A model generated the notes under the pieces. That model saw only the letters and a program-made list of their open reading frames with translations. It made no database searches and was not told the origin of the DNA. A stretch of DNA of 64,000 nt from Antilocapra americana (taxonomy: Eukaryota > Chordata > Mammalia > Artiodactyla > Antilocapridae): assembly GCA_007570785.1 (NCBI GenBank), contig ML662466.1, forward strand, positions 920,772-984,771, written 5' to 3'. Numbering within the stretch: the first letter of the stretch is position 1; the number at the start of each line of letters is the position of its first letter. Below, piece after piece: positions 57,311-64,000 of this stretch. The position numbers and the translations under genes were made by a program.

Positions 57311-57655
57311 TGAGGATGAGGCATATAAGTGCATGCTCCACGTTGTGCTGGGTGATACCAAGAAGGAAATGACCCTCTGGCTGATTAGTGTTCCCGGGAA
57401 GGGGTGGAGCTTTCCCAGAGGTGTGTCAGCCTCATGTGCAACATTTTCTCAACATGTGCCCTCACAAATCTCTTTTCTCATCTTGCTTTCCTGCTGGCAC
57501 CTCCATTGGAGCTTACCTCACAGTCGAGAGCATGGTGGAATTCATTTCCATAAATAGCTACCACAAGCTTCCAGCTTTTTGGAGGACACATTGGAAAATT
57601 ATGTCTTGCCCATCTAGTTCGTAAGGTCTCTCATTGAGGTGGTTGGCTCTGGAGG

Positions 57656-57715
57656 ATAGGGAAATGAGTTGTGTGCTTCACACATTTCATAGGGAAATGA
57701 GTTGTGTGCTTCACA
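57656..57715. repeat. 33-bp tandem duplication
   Basis: A 27-base block starting ATAGGGAAATGAGTTGTGTG occurs at 57656-57682 and again at 57689-57715, 33 bases apart. Unit 2 has one copy (28334-28357). Confidence 0.9.
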
Positions 57716-58651
57716 ACAGTCCTTGTGTTCTAATTGCTTAGCAGGTTCAGCCAGCTTAAGGGGTGCCTGGGGACATGGTTCATTGGCTTAGTGGGACTTT
57801 CTATGTTTTCCATGATGTGCTCACTTCCTGGTGTCCAGTGGATACTTATCCACCCAGAATGCATCATACCACTCAAAATTTTAAGAGCTAGAACAAAGCA
57901 CACCATAAACAAACTGAAAGGATGATTTTTTTTAATATTTTTAGAACAAAGAACCTAAAACCTGATAGAAATATGTGAAAAAGACAAGAGCCAACATTTT
58001 CTAAGACAGTTACAGCACAGATCTCTTTAACTTTATTAAGAGATGTTTAAAAGATATGAGCAAGCAATTGAGAAGAAAGTTATGGAACTATCCCCTAACC
58101 ACATTAAAATATATTTAATCTCACTAAGGTAAGAATAACCACATTATAATTTCTTTGATAATCAAACTGACACAGAAATGGCAAATATTTTAGAAATTAC
58201 AGGCAGAGACAGTAAAATTCTTGGAAATATGTCATATTCTATGTTATAAAATTAAGTAGAGACATGAAAATAATAAAATAGACCAAATTTCCTCTTGTGG
58301 TCAGATAACTACACAGTGTCATGAATAAATAACAGATTAGACAGGGCAGCAGGAGAAAGTTGTGCACTTGATGAGGTAACAATAGTAACTTTCCAGAATG
58401 AAGCACAGACTAAACCAATATATTCAAAGTATGCACAGCACAATCTATTGATTTTTGTCCTGCTAAGAATGCTGCATTGGTTAAATATTTGCTAATCCAT
58501 CAGTGTAATTCATCTTATTAAAGAACTAAAGATGAAATACAGAAAGGTTATCTCGATAAATGCTGAAAAATAATTTGATAAAATCTAACAGCTCTTTCTG
58601 GTGTGGTAAGATCCCCTGGAGAAGGGATAGGCTGCCCACTTCAGTATTCTT

Positions 58652-58860
58652 GGGTTTCCCTGGTGGTTCAGCTTTAAACATCTGCCTGGAATGTAGGAGA
58701 CCTGGCTTCCATCCGTGGGTTGGTAATATCTTCTGGAAGAGGGCATAGCAACCCTCTTCATTATTCTTGCCTGGATAATCCTGATTTATAGAGAAGTCTT
58801 TTTGGCTTACCGTATATGGGGTCACAAAGAGTTGGACATAATTGTGTGACTGAGCACATT
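58652..58860 (+). mobile_element. Bov-tA SINE (unit 3, shared site)
   Basis: From GGGTTTCCCTGGTGGTTCAG to ATTGTGTGACTGAGCACATT. It is orthologous to 18232-18440 and 29302-29514. Confidence 0.9.
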
Positions 58861-59557
58861 CTGTATAAAAACCTTGAGAATCTAGAAATAGAAAACTCCC
58901 TCAACCTGATTATTGTAATAAATGGTACGACTAAAGCACAATTTATAGTAGAAGACTGAGTACTTTACTTTTAAGATCAGAATAAACAAAAAGATGTCCA
59001 CTCTCATTACATTGAATTACTCTCCATGAAATTGTATTAGAAAATGATTGAGAAGTTATCTGATTTGGAAAAGAAGAGTTAAAATATTTTGATTTGTAGG
59101 TGACATCTACTTAGAATAGTCAATGAAATCTACAGCAACAACAGAATTGCTAAAACTAAGAAGCAATTTAAGCAATGTTTCAAGATACATAGTTGATATA
59201 TTAAATTCAGTTAATTGCTTTTCTATGTAGTAAGATAGACAAATGAAAATTAAACTGAAAAAGAACAGTAAAATTGAACTCTGAAAACCTTAAGAATCTT
59301 AGAAAATATATGAAAGGCAACAATGAAAAAAAATCAACAAAAGATTTACACAGCAAATACACCAAATAAATATAAACAGATAGCAACTAAGCATGCACTG
59401 CACACAACCATGATGGTTCTAATGAAAGAATACACAAGAAGAAGTGCGATGAATATATGAAAAGAAATTTGAACTTTCATACACTGCTCGTGGGAATACA
59501 AAATGGGACAGACCCAATGGAAAACACTTTGGAAGTTGCTTAAAAAGTTATACATTG

Positions 59558-61669
59558 CTTTTATATCCTGCAACTTTACTATATTCACTGATTAGCTCTA
59601 GTAATTTTCTGGTAGAATCTTTAGGGTTTTATGTAGAAGATCATGTCGTCTGCAAAAAGTGAGAGTTTCACTTCTTTTCCAATCTGGATTTCTTTTATTT
59701 CTTAAGTTGCAGGATTTAAAATCAACACATGAAATCTCTTGCATCCCTATATACTAACAATGAGAAAAGAGAAAGAGAAATTAAACAAACAATTCCATTC
59801 ATCATTGGAAAAAAATAATAAAATACTTAGGAATATATTTACCTAAGGAAACAAAAGACTTATATATAGAAAACTATAAAACACTGATGAAAGTAATCAA
59901 AGACAACCCAAATAGATGGAGAAACATACCATGTTCATGGATTAGAAGAATCCATATGGTGACAATGAGTATACTACCCAGAGTAATCTATAGATTCAAA
60001 GTAATTCCTATCAAGCCACCAACAGTCTTTTTCAGAGAATTAGAACAAATAACTTCACAATTTGTATGGAAATACAAAAAAAAACTCGAATATCCAAAGC
60101 AATCTTGAGAAAGAAGAATGGAACTGGAGGAACCAACCTGCCTGACTTTAGGCTATACTACAAAGCCACAGTCATCAAGACAGTATGGTACTGGCACAAA
60201 GACAGAAATATAGATCAATGGAACAGAATAGAAAGCCCAGAGATAAATCCATGCACCTATGGACACCTTATCTTTGACAAAGGAGGCAAGAATGCATAAT
60301 GGAGAAAAGACAATCTCTTTAATAAGTGGTGCTGGGAAAACTGGTCAACCACTTGTAAAAGAATGAAGCTAGAACACTTTCTGACACCATACACAAAAAT
60401 AAACTCAAAATGGATCAAAGATATAAATGTAAGACCAGGAAATATAAAACTCTTAGGGGAAAACATAGGCAAAACACTCTCCGACATAAAGCAAAGCAGG
60501 ATCCTCTATGACCCACCTCTCAGAATATTGGAAATAAAAGCAAAAATTAGAAAAATGGCACTTTTTTAAAATTAAACGCCTCTGAACAACAATAGAAACT
60601 AAAAGCAAGTTGAAAAGGCAGCCTTCAGAATGGGAGAAAATGATAGCAAACAAAGCAACGGACAAACAATTAATCTCAAAAATATACAGGCAACTCCTGC
60701 AGCTCAATTCCAGAAAAATTAATGACCCAATCAAAGAGTGGGCCAAAGAACTAAACAAGCATTTCTCCAAATAAGACATACAAATAGCTAACACTTGAAA
60801 ATATGTTCAAGATCACTCATTATCAGAGAAATGCAAATCAAAACCACAATGAGGTACCATTTCACACCAGTCAGAATGGCTGCCATCAAAAAGTCTACAA
60901 GCCATAAACGCTGGAGAAGATTTGGAGAAAAGAGAACCCTCTTACACTGTTGTTGGGAATGCAAACTAGTACAGCCACTATGGAGAACAGCATGGAGAGT
61001 CCTTAAAAAACTGAAAATAAAATTGCCATATGACCTAGCAATCCCACTACTGGGCATAAAACACCTAGGAAACCAGAATTGAAAGAGACATGTATACCCC
61101 AATGTTCATAACTGCACTGTTTACAATAGTCAGTGCATGGAAGCAGCCTAGATGTCCATGAATAGACGGATAGATAAGAAAGCTGTGGTACATATACACA
61201 ATGGAATATTACTCAGCCATAAAAAAATGAGTACATTTGAATCAGTTCTACTGAGGTGGACGAAACTGGAGCCTATTATACAGAGTGAAGTAAGCCAGAA
61301 GGAAAAACAACAATACAGTATACTAAAGCATATAAATGGAGTTTAGAAAGATTGTAATGATGACCCTGTATGCGAGACAACAAAAGAGATGCAGATATAT
61401 AGGACAGTCTTTTGGACTGTATGGGAGAGGGCAAGGGTGGGATAATATGGGAGAATGGCATTGAAACATGCAAATTATCATATATGAAATGAATTGCCAG
61501 CCAGTTTTGATACATGATACAGGGTGCTCAGTGCTGATGCACCAGGATGACCCAGAGAGATAGAATTGGGAGGGAGGTGGGAGGGGGGTTCTGGAAGGGG
61601 AACACATGTATACCCATGACAGATTCATGTCAATATATGGTAAAACCAGCATGATCATGTAAAGGGAAA
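59558..61669 (+). mobile_element. 5'-inverted L1 insertion with target duplication
   Basis: The flank AAAAAGTTATACATTG (59542-59557) recurs as AAAAAGTTATGTATTG (61670-61685). The first 150 bases (59558-59707) are L1 reverse-transcriptase sequence in antisense, with the complement of the FADD codons near 59650. From 59706 the element is in sense from just downstream (TTGCAGGATTTAAAATCAAC) through the ORF2 C-terminus and 3' UTR. Readable frames include 60066-60299 and 60795-61082, with an altered Cys-rich motif ([18 protein letters not shown], first Cys pair lost). It is not active. Confidence 0.93.
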
Positions 61670-61685
61670 AAAAAGTTATGTATTG

Positions 61686-64000
61686 AGTGATTATATGACC
61701 CAGCAATCCTACTTCAAAGTTTATACCAAACAGAATGGGGAAAAAAAGAAAGTTTACCCAAAGACTTGAACATGAGTGTTCATAGCAGTATTATTTCTAA
61801 TAGTCAAAAAGTTGAGATAAAAAATATGGAGGTGAACATAGAGTACATTTCTCTGTATGGATACATCAGGAATACACCTTCAGACACAACACTGCTTGCA
61901 GAACACCAGCTGAGGACAGGACTGACTGACCAGAGAAAAATAATTTATGATACCACACAAAAGTCGGTAGGATGAAGGAACTAGGGGGAAAAAACTTTAG
62001 TGTAAGTAAGACTGAATCTACCTTTGGTCAGTGCAAGAACTGAAGGTGTCCAAACCCCATTTGTGACCAACTGTCTGGATCAAAGGAGAAACATTTAAGG
62101 CTGAGAGTGAAACAGCTGATCTGTGGCAGCCTCAATAGAATGAGAATTAGACTGTCTTTCCACAGCATATACACCCCAGAGAGGGACAAAGGTCCCCAGA
62201 AGGTACAGCAGATAGTAGCTGAAGCATAGGGATTGTGAAGCAATTTTTGGGTAAGGGTTGCTGTTTACTGGAGAGACAGATTGATGGGATATGAGAATGA
62301 AGAGATCATGTTGGGAAATGTCTGTATGCTTGTCTGTATGACAAGCAGCCATGGGATCAAGGTAAAACTGTTGAGTCATGTGTAAGGGGTAGAGCCATCA
62401 CCATAGCCTCTCTCTCCCCACAAGCCAGCATAGGCAGCTGAACAAAAGAGAATCTGGCCCATCAAGCACCTGAATCACCGAACTATAGAGTAGGACTCCC
62501 TCGGGGTGCTCCTTTAAGTTCCCAATGAACTGAACTACAGAGTAGAACCCTAGCCCAGGAGTGGGGTCCCTCTATGTGCCTAACATGCTGAACAACAGAG
62601 AAGGACCCCAGGCCCTCTAAATGCCTGAATGTGTGGCCTTATGTAGAAAGACTAGCCAAAGAGGCTTCTGATCACCAGCTACAAGAGGCTCAAAGAAAGA
62701 TTCTGATAGGGCCATAACACTGGTGGTGGAGGCAGTCCAAGACCCTCACACTTGGCACTGCTAGGGTCCCCAAAAGTCAAGCAGATTTGTCTCCTTCATG
62801 CTCAACCTTCACTGGGGAAGAACTGTCAGAATCAAAAAAAAAAAACTGTCTTGTATCTACACCCACAGGGTCGCTTCAGTATTGTCTGACTCTTCTACCC
62901 TGTAGACTGTGGCTTGACAGGATTCTCTGTGAGAGCGGGAGATTTTCCAGGCAAGAATACTGGAACATATTGGCCGATACTGATTGCCATACCCTTCTAG
63001 AGCAGTATATTTCCTGCTACCCTATTTGCCAAACCCCTGAGTACCTGGTGCTCTAGAAATCCTGTGACTCAAGCAGCTGTACAACCTCCACACCTGGCCC
63101 TCAAAGGGCAAACCCAAATCCTATAGGGTAGCCACAGGGCAAACCCCAGTGGATGAACCACATGCAAAGATAGAAATAAAACCACAAAGGAAACCCAGGG
63201 ACAGTGTAGCCAATAGGAAGGTGCAAAATATCCCTGCCATCTGTACAAGCTGCAGATTAAATCAACATGATCAACTAGGCAGACTCTGTGTCTATAGAAT
63301 ACATAAAAGGTCACTGATAGATCCCACAAAAGAAATTGCACTAGTTCTGATAGCTGAGGACATTGGAGGCAAGAATATATGGGAGTAGGACAAAATTAGA
63401 ATCTGATCTACTCCCACAGCAAGTCCAGAGATCAGCACAATGTTGGAGGGTATGCTAGGGAGGTAAGGTGGACTGTGATTTCCAGAGAGGGAAAGGACTC
63501 TGACAGCAGTGACTCAAGATAAGCAAATATTATTCTTATGTTTTGACTGCTCTATAGATTTTTTTGGCTTTTTCCCCCTTTCCCCCCCTATCGTAGTTTT
63601 TGATTTTATTGGTCATATGAAATCCAATGAAGATTTTGAGCTTCTTTTTTATTTCCTCAGTCATATTTTTTATTGCTGTGATAAACCTCTGCTTCTACAT
63701 TGGGCTTTTGCAGTTGTGTGGAGTTTTTTTCTCCCTCTTTTTTAATCTTTTTCTAATTTTATTTTTTTAAACTATTATTATTTTTCTGTATTTCTTTGTT
63801 TACTTTTTCTACTGTTCTTTTCTCCTTGCAGCTAACTTTTAATGTATATAAATCTTCTTTATCTAACTCTGTTAAACTTTGCATATTTGTTATTTCTTTC
63901 CTTTCCTCTCAACATATTAGGTATTTTTAAAATTTTTATCATTCTAGTTTCATTTTCCAGTTTGTTCTTTAGCTAGTTATGTTCTTGTAGATATACTTTT
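61686..64000 (+). mobile_element. Old L1 junction and L1 5' UTR (unit 4 start)
   Basis: 61686-61815 is the old L1 fragment. From about 61816 the L1 5' UTR begins, matching 30845-33000 in order. The SINE-like segment is at 62865-63015, a TCTATAGAATACATAAAAGG TATA-like stretch is near 63290-63310, and the pyrimidine-rich monomer starts near 63540. It runs off the right edge. Confidence 0.8.

Larger units (their letters stand above)
57311..59541. repeat. Upstream region and shared unit sequence, unit 3, part 2
   Basis: Matches 27985-29700 of unit 2 and 14867-18540 of unit 1, including the AGGTTGTGCTGG-like start, the AATGAGTTGTGTGCTTCAC block and the shared SINE. No gene is recognised. Confidence 0.75.

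Noticed and set aside
56523..57341. 272-codon minus-strand open frame
   Set aside because: Complement of the BovB at 56690-57310 plus flanks.
1..64000. CRISPR array, operon or bacterial defence system
   Set aside because: The sequence is eukaryotic and has no regularly spaced short repeats with unique spacers.

Overview
This window is nuclear DNA from a ruminant (cattle, buffalo, sheep or goat type). The evidence is its repeats. It carries BovB (RTE-type) LINEs, several Bov-tA tRNA-derived SINEs, and young LINE-1 elements of the ruminant type, recognisable by their 3' UTR. I see no bacterial genes, rRNA, CRISPR array or LTR retrovirus. Nearly all the sequence is transposable elements of different ages, often nested. 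I found no intact conventional protein-coding gene. Two short runs of N mark assembly gaps (30028-30127 and 53267-53666).

Under the insertions lies a head-to-tail tandem duplication. A first remnant of the unit lies at about 14.87-18.54 kb. A second unit runs from about 18.5 to 30.8 kb. A third runs from about 30.8 to 61.8 kb and is swollen by later LINE insertions. A fourth begins at about 61.8 kb and leaves the window. Each unit reads: old L1 with a long pyrimidine-rich 5' UTR, an old L1 3' end, a Bov-tA SINE, a small gene on the minus strand, the gene's upstream region, another Bov-tA SINE, then more old L1.

The small gene is the main non-repeat content. It is seen twice, at about 26.67-27.33 kb and 54.70-56.03 kb, both on the minus strand. 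Each copy has an inverted CCAAT box, a perfect TATATATA box, a short first exon ending in a GTGAGT/GTGAGC donor, an intron of about 185 bp, a second exon, and an AATAAA signal. The inferred ancestral product is about 110-115 residues, with a Lys/Arg-rich N-terminal part and an acidic C-terminal tail. I do not recognise the family. Both copies are damaged, but by different mutations. The second keeps an open 74-codon exon 2 with a good splice acceptor. A working parent copy probably lies elsewhere.

Layout: 0-3 kb, L1 3' ends and an antisense L1 5' UTR. 3.0-9.3 kb, a full-length but dead L1 with a YY1-like site at its 5' end. 9.3-14.9 kb, L1, BovB and SINE fragments. 14.9-30.8 kb, units 1 and 2. 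30.8-48.6 kb, the L1 part of unit 3, broken by a young L1 3' end, two BovB copies and two antisense L1s. 48.6-61.8 kb, the gene-bearing part of unit 3, with a near full-length BovB, two smaller BovBs and two 5'-inverted L1s. 61.8-64 kb, the L1 5' UTR of unit 4.
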